Under the pieces are notes generated by a model. It saw nothing but the letters and a program-made list of their open reading frames with translations, had not been told where the DNA came from and did not search any database. Shown in pieces: positions 1 to 5,029 of a stretch of DNA of 5,029 bases. The DNA comes from Bacillota bacterium. GTDB lineage: Bacteria; Bacillota_E; JAJZYS01; JAILZS01. Positions within the stretch are counted from its first letter, which is position 1, and each line of letters starts with the position of its first letter. The translations under genes were made by a program, and so were the position numbers. The stretch is taken from positions 1-5,029 of the forward strand of contig JAKASY010000217.1 of NCBI GenBank assembly GCA_021817625.1, written 5' to 3'.

Positions 1-2
1 AA

Positions 3-707
3 GGCGCCTGGACCACGGTGGCGCCGTCCGCGCTCCCCTTCCAGGCTGGCTGGCCCACGCCACGCGCCCTCAGTCGCACGGAGATCCAGGACACGGTCCA
101 GGCCTTCGCCGCGGCGGCCCGGCGCGCGCGGGCCGCGGGCTTCGACCTCGTGGAGCTGCACGGCGCCCACGGCTACCTCCTGCACCAGTTCCTCTCGCCC
201 CTCTCGAACCGCCGGCGCGATCGCTATGGCGGTAACCGCGCCGGCCGCATGCGCTTCACGCTCGAGGTTGTGGAGGCGGTGCGCGCCGAGTGGCCGGGCG
301 AGCTCCCGCTCTTCCTGCGCCTGTCGTGCACGGACTGGGCGCCGGGCGGCTGGCACCTCGACGACTCGGTCGTGCTGGCGAGGGAGGTGCGCCGCCTGGG
401 CGTCGACCTGATCGACTGCTCGAGCGGCGGCACCGTGGCGGCGCGCGTGCCCGCCCGCCCCGGCTACCACGTACCGTTTGCCGAGCGCCTGAGGCGCGAG
501 GCGGGCATCGCCACGGCCGCGGTCGGCCTGATCACCCGCGCCCGCCAGGCCGACGCGATCGTCGCCCAGGGCCGGGCGGACATGGTGGTCGTCGGGCGAG
601 AGTTCCTGCGCGACCCGTACCTGGGGGTGCACTGGGCCGACGAGCTCGGGGTCGAGCCGCGCGTGCCCCGGCAGTACTTGCGGGCGCGCCCGCCGAAGAG
701 GGCATAG
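3..707 (+). CDS. NADPH dehydrogenase / ene-reductase, YqjM (NamA)-type old yellow enzyme, 5'-truncated by the window edge
   Basis: FMN-dependent oxidoreductase of the old yellow enzyme family, which reduces activated C=C bonds with NAD(P)H; soluble and cytosolic. The reading frame is open to the left edge. Codons before position 18 continue the family's conserved W-T-x-V-A-P-S-A-x-P-F segment, so the true start lies outside and the GTG at position 18 is an internal Val. About 234 residues are visible; family members have about 340, so roughly 110 N-terminal residues are missing, including the part that would carry the YqjM flavin-tuning Cys. Seen here: HGAHGY, whose two His (codons at 159 and 168) are the substrate-binding pair; FLSPLSNRR; YGG; LFLRLS, whose Arg corresponds to the FMN-contacting Arg; DLIDCSSGG; VGLIT; and RADMVVVGREFLRDP, the FMN phosphate end. 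One oddity: the usual YGGSxENRxRF reads YGGNRAGRMRF, with Gly in place of the conserved Asn. It is the first visible gene of a three-gene run, ending 28 bases before the next start. Confidence 0.93.
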   Translation, partial: GAWTTVAPSALPFQAGWPTPRALSRTEIQDTVQAFAAAARRARAAGFDLVELHGAHGYLLHQFLSPLSNRRRDRYGGNRAGRMRFTLEVVEAVRAEWPGELPLFLRLSCTDWAPGGWHLDDSVVLAREVRRLGVDLIDCSSGGTVAARVPARPGYHVPFAERLRREAGIATAAVGLITRARQADAIVAQGRADMVVVGREFLRDPYLGVHWADELGVEPRVPRQYLRARPPKRA

Positions 708-722
708 GAGCGGGCGCATCCG

Positions 723-730
723 AAGGAGGG
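723..730 (+). promoter_or_regulatory. Strong Shine-Dalgarno that fixes the GTG start at 736
   Basis: AAGGAGGG lies five bases upstream of GTG 736. It is nearly a full anti-16S complement and decides the start of the membrane-protein gene, since no ATG lies nearby in frame. Confidence 0.85.
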
Positions 731-735
731 TTCTC

Positions 736-1326
736 GTGGCGACGGTGGTCGAGGCGCCGGCCCAGGCCCTGGGCGGCTGGCCGCTCGCAGGGCGGGCGCT
801 GCGCAGCGCGTGGTGGATCTGGCTCCTGCCGGCGGCGATGGTCGTGGCGATCGCGGCGCGGAGCATCGTAGGGCTCGACTATGTGCACATCGCGGGCGGC
901 CTCCTGTGGACGGGCACCGACCTGTTCATGGGCCTCGTGGTCGGACCGGTCATGCGGCGCCTCGCCCCGCCCGCGCGCCGGGCGGTGACGGAGCACCTCC
1001 TGCCGCGCATGCTGTTCTACATGCCGGTCGTGGCGCTCGCCACGACGACCTCCGGCTACTACCTCTCGCGCTGGACGGGCATCGGCCAGAGCGGCCCGAG
1101 CCACGTGTGGTTCGTGGCGGCCGTCGTCGTCACGCTGCTCATGTTCGTGCAGGGCATCGGCATCCTCTTGCCGACCAACCTCGCCATGTACCTCGAGAGT
1201 GCCAGGCCGAACCCGGACGTGGAGAAGATCCGGCGCACGATGGTGCGCTACATGCGCATGGTGGCCTGGCAGGGCGTCTGCCAGCTCGCGATCATCTTCG
1301 TCATGGTGCGGTTCGTCGTTGGCTGA
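736..1326 (+). CDS. Five-helix integral membrane protein, CopD/DUF2269-like, function unknown
   Basis: A 196-residue inner-membrane protein starting at GTG behind a strong Shine-Dalgarno. I do not recognise a specific family with certainty. Hydrophobic segments fall at about residues 25-43, 51-72, 92-111, 124-147 and 174-194, giving five predicted helices. Helix 2 begins DYVHIAGGLLWTGTDLFMG, with His51 at its membrane edge and a W-T-G turn. A histidine followed by a small-residue and W-x-G pattern resembles the helix seen in CopD/DUF2269-type and other heme- or metal-associated small membrane proteins, but this is resemblance only. Loop 73-91 (RRLAPPARRAVTEHLLPR) and loop 155-173 (two KIRR/RYMR-like clusters) are basic, which by the positive-inside rule places them in the cytoplasm. 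No signal peptide separate from helix 1 and no enzyme motif is seen. It sits 28 bases after the ene-reductase and about 10 bases before the methyltransferase, so co-transcription is likely. Confidence 0.8.
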   Translation: MATVVEAPAQALGGWPLAGRALRSAWWIWLLPAAMVVAIAARSIVGLDYVHIAGGLLWTGTDLFMGLVVGPVMRRLAPPARRAVTEHLLPRMLFYMPVVALATTTSGYYLSRWTGIGQSGPSHVWFVAAVVVTLLMFVQGIGILLPTNLAMYLESARPNPDVEKIRRTMVRYMRMVAWQGVCQLAIIFVMVRFVVG

Positions 1327-1336
1327 GGGCGGGCCC

Positions 1337-2086
1337 GTGGCGGGCCCGGGTGCGCCCTTGGCGGGCTGGAGCGAGGCTGACTCGAGCCGCTTCCTCGCGG
1401 TGGCGGACGTCCTGACGCCGTCGCGCGCGGAGGCGATGGCCCAGCTGGTCGCGCTCGTGCCGCTGCGCCCGGACGAGGCCTTCGCGGCGGCGGAGCTGTG
1501 CTGCGGCGGGGGCGAGCTGGGCGAGCGCCTCCTCGCCGCCTTTCCGGCCATGCGCTACCTGGGTCTGGACGGCTCGGACGTCATGCTCAAGGCCGCGCGC
1601 GAGCGTCTCGGGACGTTCGGGCCGCGGGCGCGCCTCAAGCCCTTCCGGCTGGAGGCGCGCGACTGGCGCGGGGCGCTGCCCGCGGAACTCGGGCTCGTCG
1701 TCTCGTCCCTCGCCGTCCACCACCTGGACGCCGGGCAGAAGCGCCAGCTCTACGTCGACATGGCGCGAGCCCTGCGCCCGGGCGGCGCGCTCCTCGTGTT
1801 CGACCTCGTGCTGCCCGTGGCGCCCGCCGCGCGGGTCGCCGCCGCGGACGCGTGGGACGAGGTCGTGCGCGCCCAGTCGCGCGCCGCCACCGGCTCGGAG
1901 GGGGCCTACCGGGCGTTCGTCGAGGAGCGCTGGAACATCTACCGCCACCCCGATCCCACGGACATGCCGGACCCGCTCTTCGCCCAGCTGCGCTGGCTTG
2001 AGGAGGCGGGCCTCGAGCACGTGGACGCCTTCTGGCAGAGGGCCGGCTACGCCCTGTTCGGCGGCTACAAGCCAGGGCTTGCCTAG
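1337..2086 (+). CDS. Class I SAM-dependent methyltransferase (Methyltransf_25/UbiE-like fold), substrate unknown
   Basis: A cytosolic methyltransferase of 249 residues if it starts at GTG 1337. Motif I is AELCCGGGE (residues 52-60, equivalent to the E/DxGCGxG SAM loop). The acidic residue binding the ribose is Asp78 in YLGLDGSD. Motif III is EARDW (Asp109). The motif IV region is SSLAVHHLD (123-131), and the post-motif segment is LRPGGALLVFDLV (146-158). The C-terminal 90 residues (W-D-E-V through HPDPTDMPDPLF) form a mostly helical cap that probably sets the substrate, which cannot be read off. Start choice: GAGGG at 1325-1329 is seven bases before GTG 1337. In-frame TTG 1319, which overlaps the membrane-protein stop, and TTG 1358 are alternatives. 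Conserved residues begin well after all three. The short gap or overlap with the upstream gene suggests translational coupling. Reading further upstream in this frame enters the antisense-like shadow of the membrane gene and is not credible protein. Confidence 0.88.
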   Translation: MAGPGAPLAGWSEADSSRFLAVADVLTPSRAEAMAQLVALVPLRPDEAFAAAELCCGGGELGERLLAAFPAMRYLGLDGSDVMLKAARERLGTFGPRARLKPFRLEARDWRGALPAELGLVVSSLAVHHLDAGQKRQLYVDMARALRPGGALLVFDLVLPVAPAARVAAADAWDEVVRAQSRAATGSEGAYRAFVEERWNIYRHPDPTDMPDPLFAQLRWLEEAGLEHVDAFWQRAGYALFGGYKPGLA

Positions 2087-2126
2087 CGAGCACGCCGTTT
2101 GGAAGGGGGCTCGTGCGCGGCGCCTA
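2087..2126. other. Spacer after the methyltransferase, no gene seen
   Basis: GC-rich bases between the methyltransferase stop and the half-site array. CGAGC (2087-2091) and GCTCG (2109-2113) could pair, but the loop is 17 bases and no T run follows, so I do not call a terminator. GCCTAG occurs twice (2081-2086 and 2122-2127), which is probably chance. Confidence 0.5.
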
Positions 2127-2176
2127 GGTCACATGTGTTGACCAGAAGGTTATCCAGGGGTAACCTCATGGTTGCC
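2127..2176. repeat. Array of five alternating 7-base half-sites, likely a multi-site operator upstream of the ATPase gene
   Basis: Five related heptamers lie in alternating orientation: GGTCACA (2127-2133, +), GTTGACC (2137-2143, i.e. GGTCAAC on -), GGTTATC (2148-2154, +), GGTAACC (2159-2165, i.e. GGTTACC on -) and GGTTGCC (2170-2176, +). Their starts are 10, 11, 11 and 11 bases apart, with spacers of 3, 4, 4 and 4 bases. The third and fourth form an 8-bp inverted repeat (2147-2154 with 2159-2166, one T:G) around CAGG. The fourth and fifth form a 7-bp one (one wobble) around TCAT, so the same middle segment can pair with either side. The repeats cover the putative -35 and -10 elements. Spacing near one helical turn suggests a protein binding one DNA face. 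If the segment were transcribed, the hairpins would be mutually exclusive. The repeat pattern is directly visible; the operator role is inferred. Confidence 0.65.
2138..2166 (+). promoter_or_regulatory. Putative sigma70-type promoter of the ATPase gene
   Basis: TTGACC (2138-2143, five of six to TTGACA) and TAACCT (2161-2166, with the key T1, A2 and T6) are separated by exactly 17 bases. The expected start of transcription is around 2173, about 28 bases before the ATPase ATG. The -10 match is weak, and both boxes lie inside the repeated half-sites, so part of the match may simply reflect the repeats. A regulator bound there would block RNA polymerase. Confidence 0.45.
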
Positions 2177-2186
2177 GATTGAGATC

Positions 2187-2192
2187 AAAGGA
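2187..2192 (+). promoter_or_regulatory. Ribosome binding site of the ATPase gene
   Basis: AAAGGA ends eight bases before ATG 2201. It is moderate in strength and supports this ATG over the in-frame ATG at codon 4 (2210). Confidence 0.6.
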
Positions 2193-2200
2193 CGGCGGGC

Positions 2201-3340
2201 ATGCAGGACATGCTGTTTCCCGTGGGGCGGCAGGTCGTAGGCGCCGACCTCGTGGGGCGTGAGCCCGCGATGAGCGATTTGGGCCGACGGCTCATGGCCG
2301 GCGAGCACGTCGTTCTCGCCGGTCCGCGCCGCATCGGCAAGACGTCCGTTGCGCTGGCGACACTGGATCGCCTTGCCGCGCAGGGCCTGCTGACGGCCAA
2401 TGTGGATTGCATGCGCATCGGCTCGATGTCAGAGCTGGCGCAAGCCGTGGGGCAGGCGGTCCTGGCCAACGTCGCGCGCACGGAGCGAGCCGTCGCTGAT
2501 GTCGCTGCCTGGCTGCGCGGTGCCACGGCCAGCATCGAGTGGCGCTCCGCCTTCGGTCCCGACGCCGAGCTTGCCCTCTCGCTGACCCTTCCCGACAAGG
2601 TCGCCCACCTCGAACCGCACGAGCGATTGGAGCACAGTTTGGAGGGCATCGAGCGCCTTGCCGCCCGCAAGGACCGCCGTTTCGTCTTCATGTTTGACGA
2701 GTTTCAGGAACTCGGGCGCATCGACCGCACCCTCCTCGGCCGGATGCGGGCGGTCATGGTGCGCCAAAGCCACGTGAGCTACCTGTTCCTGGGCTCGCAA
2801 CGCTCCACCATCGAGGCGCTTTTCGTGCGTGGCAAGGAGCCGTTCTACCGCTTCGCCGTGCCCTGGCTCCTGCCCCCGGTGCCGAGCGAGCTGTGGCGCG
2901 CCTATATGGCGACCAGGCTTTCGGACAGGGGCTACACGCCGCAGCCCGCCGCGCTGGACGACCTCCTCACGCGCACGGGCGCGCATCCCATGGACACCAT
3001 GATGCTGGCAGGCGAGGCGGCACTGTCTGCCGACACGCTGGGCACGCTCGTCATCGGCCTCGACGTCGTCGCACTCGCCACCGACCGCGTCATGGCATCC
3101 CTTGAGCGAGCGTTCGAGGAGACGTGGCGCCAGCTCGATGTTGCGTCGCAGCACGTCCTGCGCCGCCTGTGCCGCGAGGAAGGCCCCTACCGGCGGCCCG
3201 CGCCCAACCACCAGAGCATTCACACGGCCATCGCCAAGCTTCTCGACGCGGGCATCCTGTCGCGCGGCGCAGCCCGCGGGCGCTACCAGTTCGTGGAGCC
3301 ACTCTTTGCTGCCCACGTCCGCATGCACTATCTGACCTGA
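2201..3340 (+). CDS. Stand-alone P-loop ATPase, archaeal-ATPase (MJ-type, ATPase_2/AAA)-like with C-terminal winged-helix-like domain
   Basis: A 379-residue cytosolic NTPase. Family features in order: the VGRE box before the ATPase core (residues 18-21), Walker A GPRRIGKT (41-48, Lys47/Thr48), and Walker B FVFMFDEF (161-168, Asp166 with likely catalytic Glu167). A sensor-1-like strand SYLFLGSQRS (193-202) is followed by a helical lid (about 220-300, with the R-F-x-V-P-x-L-x-P stretch). A C-terminal winged-helix-like region (about 305-379) ends in GRYQFVEPLFAAHVR, the closing strand and helix typical of these proteins. The length is normal for the group, and all core catalytic motifs are intact, so it should bind and hydrolyse ATP. 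Cellular roles of this family are mostly unknown; the fold is related to Orc1/Cdc6 and STAND ATPases, and DNA or partner-protein binding through the wing is inferred. It stands alone: its own promoter region carries an unusual half-site array, and the next gene is convergent. Codons are more mixed (GAT, CGT, CTT, TTG, GTT) than in its neighbours, which hints at horizontal acquisition. Confidence 0.85.
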   Translation: MQDMLFPVGRQVVGADLVGREPAMSDLGRRLMAGEHVVLAGPRRIGKTSVALATLDRLAAQGLLTANVDCMRIGSMSELAQAVGQAVLANVARTERAVADVAAWLRGATASIEWRSAFGPDAELALSLTLPDKVAHLEPHERLEHSLEGIERLAARKDRRFVFMFDEFQELGRIDRTLLGRMRAVMVRQSHVSYLFLGSQRSTIEALFVRGKEPFYRFAVPWLLPPVPSELWRAYMATRLSDRGYTPQPAALDDLLTRTGAHPMDTMMLAGEAALSADTLGTLVIGLDVVALATDRVMASLERAFEETWRQLDVASQHVLRRLCREEGPYRRPAPNHQSIHTAIAKLLDAGILSRGAARGRYQFVEPLFAAHVRMHYLT

Positions 3341-3348
3341 CCGCCGCA

Positions 3349-3371
3349 GCCCGCTCTCAGGCGGGCCTGAG
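3349..3371. terminator. GC-rich hairpin region between convergent genes, possible bidirectional terminator
   Basis: Two overlapping perfect inverted repeats are present: GCCCGC (3349-3354) with GCGGGC (3361-3366), loop of six, and CTCAGG (3356-3361) with CCTGAG (3366-3371), loop of four. They are mutually exclusive. They lie just past the ATPase stop and over the amidohydrolase stop codon (3357-3359 on the - strand). Neither side has a T tract, so an intrinsic terminator is only possible, not shown. Confidence 0.35.
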
Positions 3372-4595
3372 CAGCAGGTCGGGCGCGCGGAAGGCCACGT
3401 CGCCGTCGCGGATCACCAGCCGTACCTGGGTGAGGGCGTGCGCGTCCTCCACAGGGTTTCCCTCCACCGCGACCAGGTCGGCGTGGTAGCCGGGGCGGAT
3501 CTGGCCCGTGTGGCTGAGGCCGAGGGCCACGGCGCTCCTGGCCGTGGCCGCCTCCAGGCTCTCTGGCCCGCTCAGGCCCGCCTCCCGCAGGAGCGCCACC
3601 TCGCGCCACAGGTCGCTGAAGCCCACGTGGCGCCAGCCGGCGTCGGTGCCCGCCACGAGCGTTACGCCCGCGCTGTGCAGGCGCCGCGCCGTGTCGAGCC
3701 AGGCGTCGGCCATGCGCAGCCAGCGCTCGCGTTCGGCCGCCTCGCCGCTCGCGACCTGCCGTTCGGCCTGGATCCGCGCCACCACCAGGGTGGGGGTCAC
3801 GGGCACGCGCCTGTCCGCCACCAGGGTGGCCACACGCTGGTCGAAGGCGATGCTGTCCGGTCCCGCGTAGAACTGGCCGTGCTCGATCTGGTCAGCGCCC
3901 GCGCTGGCGGCGCGCTCCATCGCCTCCGCGCACAGGCAGTGGGCGGTCACGCGGCGGCCGGCGCGGTGGGCCTCGCCCACGATCGCGCGCAGCTCGGGCC
4001 CGCTAAAGGCGGCTTGGTCCACGCGCGTGCCGGGCGTGCCCCCGCCGGAGCCGATCACCTTGATGAAGTCGGCACCGGCCGCGACGCGCTCGCGCACCGC
4101 CAGGCGCACGCCCTCCTCGCCCTCCGCCTCGCCGCCCAGGGGCCAGGTGTGGCCGCGGACCGCGGTAATGGGCGCGCCCGCGACACGGACCTGGGGGCCC
4201 TGAAGCCAGCCCAGGGAGACGGCGCGGCGCAGGGCGAAGACGCTGCGCCCGCGGCTGCCGCAGTCGCGCAGGGTGGTGATGCCCGCCCGGATCGCCGCCG
4301 CCGCCCGTGCCGCCGCGCCGGCCGCCAGCGTCTCGTCGTCCTCGTCGAGGGCCTCGAACGTCGAGCCGTCGCCCGGCAGGTCCAGGTGGACGTGGGCGTC
4401 GATGAGGCCGGGCAGGAGCGTGAGGTCGCGCAGCGACACGACCGGCAGCCCGGGCGGCAGGTCGACCGCCAGGACGACGTCTCGGATCACGCCGTGCTCC
4501 ACCACGACCGCCCGGCCGCGCTCGAGGCCGCTGCCGGCCGCGGTGAACAGTCGGTCGGGAAGGTAGGCGACCGCCTCTCCCGCCAACGCCACCAC
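3357..4595 (-). CDS. Metal-dependent amidohydrolase, imidazolonepropionase/Zn-prolidase-like (COG1228 type)
   Basis: A 412-residue cytosolic hydrolase of the amidohydrolase superfamily, normal in length. The N-terminal beta-sandwich (about 1-60) leads into the TIM barrel at LLPGLIDAHVHL, where His68 and His70 are metal ligands. Next come GITTLRDCGSRG (105-116), GADFIKVIGSGGG (174-186, with Lys179 the likely carboxylated bridging ligand), VTAHC (His219), DQIEHGQ (His239) and AGTDAGW (Asp318, the catalytic/metal Asp). The C-terminal sandwich closes with the typical IRPGYHADLVAVEGNPVED (366-384). The full ligand set (HxH, K, H, H, D) indicates an active binuclear enzyme. Relatives include Xaa-Pro and Xaa-Arg/Lys carboxypeptidases and cyclic-amide hydrolases; the exact substrate cannot be told. 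No signal peptide is evident. The start is GTG 4595; a second GTG (4592) follows at once. No other ATG, GTG or TTG lies between it and the upstream in-frame stop (4686-4688). No good Shine-Dalgarno precedes it, only G-rich TCGGGG. It is divergent from the hydrolase-like gene at 4808. Confidence 0.9.
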   Translation of the reverse strand: MVALAGEAVAYLPDRLFTAAGSGLERGRAVVVEHGVIRDVVLAVDLPPGLPVVSLRDLTLLPGLIDAHVHLDLPGDGSTFEALDEDDETLAAGAAARAAAAIRAGITTLRDCGSRGRSVFALRRAVSLGWLQGPQVRVAGAPITAVRGHTWPLGGEAEGEEGVRLAVRERVAAGADFIKVIGSGGGTPGTRVDQAAFSGPELRAIVGEAHRAGRRVTAHCLCAEAMERAASAGADQIEHGQFYAGPDSIAFDQRVATLVADRRVPVTPTLVVARIQAERQVASGEAAERERWLRMADAWLDTARRLHSAGVTLVAGTDAGWRHVGFSDLWREVALLREAGLSGPESLEAATARSAVALGLSHTGQIRPGYHADLVAVEGNPVEDAHALTQVRLVIRDGDVAFRAPDLLLRPA

Positions 4596-4807
4596 CCCCG
4601 AGCGGGCGTTCGGCGCGCACGCCCCGAGCCCTGCCTGCGAGCGCAGTTTCCAGCGAGTGCACTTTGTGTCGTGCCTGGTCGCAAGTCATGTCATGTGATG
4701 TTTTCGTTGACATGCGCGAGCTGCGCGACAGGGGATGGCGGTCAAGGCGCCAAACCGGGAGGCAGACGGCGACGCCCGGGCGCCGCCGCGGAGGGGAGGG
4801 GCACGGC
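4596..4807. promoter_or_regulatory. Divergent intergenic region with an AT-richer island, presumed to hold promoters for both flanking genes
   Basis: No gene is seen. Bases about 4645-4712 are clearly less GC-rich than the surroundings, as expected of a promoter region. A perfect TTGACA (4707-4712, +) lies about 95 bases before the right-hand start, but the position 17 bases downstream (AGGGGA) is not a recognisable -10. GTCAT is repeated in tandem at 4685-4694, followed by the variant GTGAT. TGCGCGA is directly repeated at 4713-4719 and 4722-4728, nine bases apart. No convincing -35/-10 pair was found on the - strand for the amidohydrolase. Confidence 0.45.
4790..4801 (+). promoter_or_regulatory. 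Ribosome binding site deciding the ATG at 4808
   Basis: GGAGGGGAGGGG, a doubled purine-rich Shine-Dalgarno, ends six bases before ATG 4808. It favours this start over the in-frame ATG at 4712, whose added residues would be Arg/Gly-rich and unlike protein. Confidence 0.7.
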
Positions 4808-5029
4808 ATGGAGAGCGCCCTGCAATTCGCCACGGAGGGGGACCGCGTGGCCACCTGGGACGCCGGCCTGGGGGCGCCCGAGAGAGCGCGCCTGGAGCGG
4901 CTGGAGAAGAGCGGGCCCTGGATCTCGCTGCACGACCACCCGATCCGCCTGCCGGAGCCGATGACGCCGGCGGTGTGGACGCGCTACACGGCCGAGGGGC
5001 GCGAGCGCCTGGGCGTGGACGGCATGCGG
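4808..5029 (+). CDS. N-terminal fragment of a hydrolase, tentatively peptidase M19 (dipeptidase)-like; cut by the right edge
   Basis: The first 74 codons of a gene continuing past the window, in frame to the last base. The N-terminus is MESALQFATEGDRVATWD, followed by a charged helix (about 24-36, ERARLERLEK). Next is PWISLHDHPIRLPEPM (38-53), a strand ending in a His-Asp-His cluster of the kind that supplies the first metal ligands in the amidohydrolase/M19 dipeptidase barrel. The fragment ends YTAEGRERLGVDGMR, resembling the G-R-x-x-x-G-x-x-G-[LM] stretch I associate with bacterial M19-type proteins. That link is from memory and only a short part is visible, so the call is tentative; any other metal-dependent hydrolase is possible. 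No signal peptide is present, so it is probably cytosolic. It is divergent from another amidohydrolase-fold enzyme, which suggests a peptide or cyclic-amide degradation locus. Confidence 0.4.
   Translation, partial: MESALQFATEGDRVATWDAGLGAPERARLERLEKSGPWISLHDHPIRLPEPMTPAVWTRYTAEGRERLGVDGMR

Noticed and set aside
1199..1336. N-terminal extension of the methyltransferase frame into the membrane-protein gene
   Set aside because: The added residues are a Trp/Arg/Ser-rich out-of-frame reading of the membrane gene, unlike any methyltransferase N-terminus. Starts at 1319-1358 fit better.
532..1551. 339-codon open frame on the - strand across three + strand genes
   Set aside because: It spans two gene boundaries, is Arg/Pro/Ala/His-rich, and shows no motif. 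It is a GC-driven shadow of the ene-reductase, membrane and methyltransferase genes.
2087..2113. CGAGC/GCTCG inverted repeat as the terminator of the methyltransferase operon
   Set aside because: It has only five base pairs, a 17-base loop and no T tract.
2147..2166. AGGTTA...TAACCT as a DtxR/IdeR/MntR-type iron or manganese box
   Set aside because: The half-sites match the arms of the known box, but they are separated by 8 bases rather than the usual 3, and no metal-homeostasis gene is adjacent. The five-site alternating pattern explains them better.
2429..3328. 299-codon - strand frame antisense to the ATPase
   Set aside because: It has biased composition and no family features; the + strand frame has intact Walker motifs and a ribosome binding site.
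3333..3342. Tandem TGACC-TGACC at the ATPase stop, matching an upstream half-site core, as possible element-end repeats
   Set aside because: Five-base matches are expected by chance. No target-site duplication, terminal inverted repeat or mobility gene flanks the ATPase.
4003..4854. 283-codon - strand frame starting in the divergent region, with a fairly normal-looking stretch MSTKTSHDMTCDQARHKVHS
   Set aside because: The normal look comes only from the AT-richer intergenic island. Beyond it the frame becomes Gly/Arg/Pro-rich as it runs out of frame through the amidohydrolase. An ATG there could at most make a short leader peptide, with no support.
3438..4964. 508-codon open frame on the + strand, antisense to the amidohydrolase
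   Set aside because: It has low-complexity Arg/Gly/Ala/His-rich composition typical of antisense frames in GC-rich genes, no recognisable domain, and the opposite strand encodes a protein with complete catalytic motifs.

Overview
The window is very GC-rich bacterial DNA with tightly packed genes, GTG starts and strong purine-rich ribosome binding sites. No marker gene fixes the taxon. The style would suit a high-GC member of the Bacillota (a Symbiobacterium- or Thermaerobacter-like lineage) or another high-GC bacterial phylum; this is an impression, not a demonstration. No rRNA, tRNA, CRISPR array, transposase or phage gene was seen.

Left part (1-2086, + strand): three co-directional, closely spaced genes that look like one transcription unit. 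They are the C-terminal two thirds of a YqjM/NamA-type old yellow enzyme (ene-reductase) that runs in from the left edge, a five-helix membrane protein with a GTG start and an excellent Shine-Dalgarno, and a class I SAM-dependent methyltransferase starting only about 10 bases after the membrane protein. No shared pathway can be read from them directly.

Middle (2087-3340, + strand): a 114-base intergenic region followed by one stand-alone P-loop ATPase of the archaeal-ATPase (MJ-type, ATPase_2-like) kind. It has a VGRE box, Walker A, Walker B and a winged-helix-like C-terminus. Its codon use is visibly less GC-extreme than its neighbours. The intergenic region holds the most striking signal of the window: five related 7-base half-sites (consensus roughly GGTYAYC) in strictly alternating orientation, with starts 10, 11, 11 and 11 bases apart. 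They sit across a plausible TTGACC-N17-TAACCT promoter and look like a multi-site operator.

Right part (3341-5029): a metal-dependent amidohydrolase of the imidazolonepropionase/prolidase-like group on the - strand, convergent with the ATPase and sharing a short GC-rich hairpin region with it. Then comes a 212-base divergent intergenic region with a small AT-richer island. Last is the start of a + strand gene cut by the right edge, tentatively a peptidase M19 (dipeptidase)-like protein. If that call is right, the two divergent hydrolases could both act on small peptides or cyclic amides.
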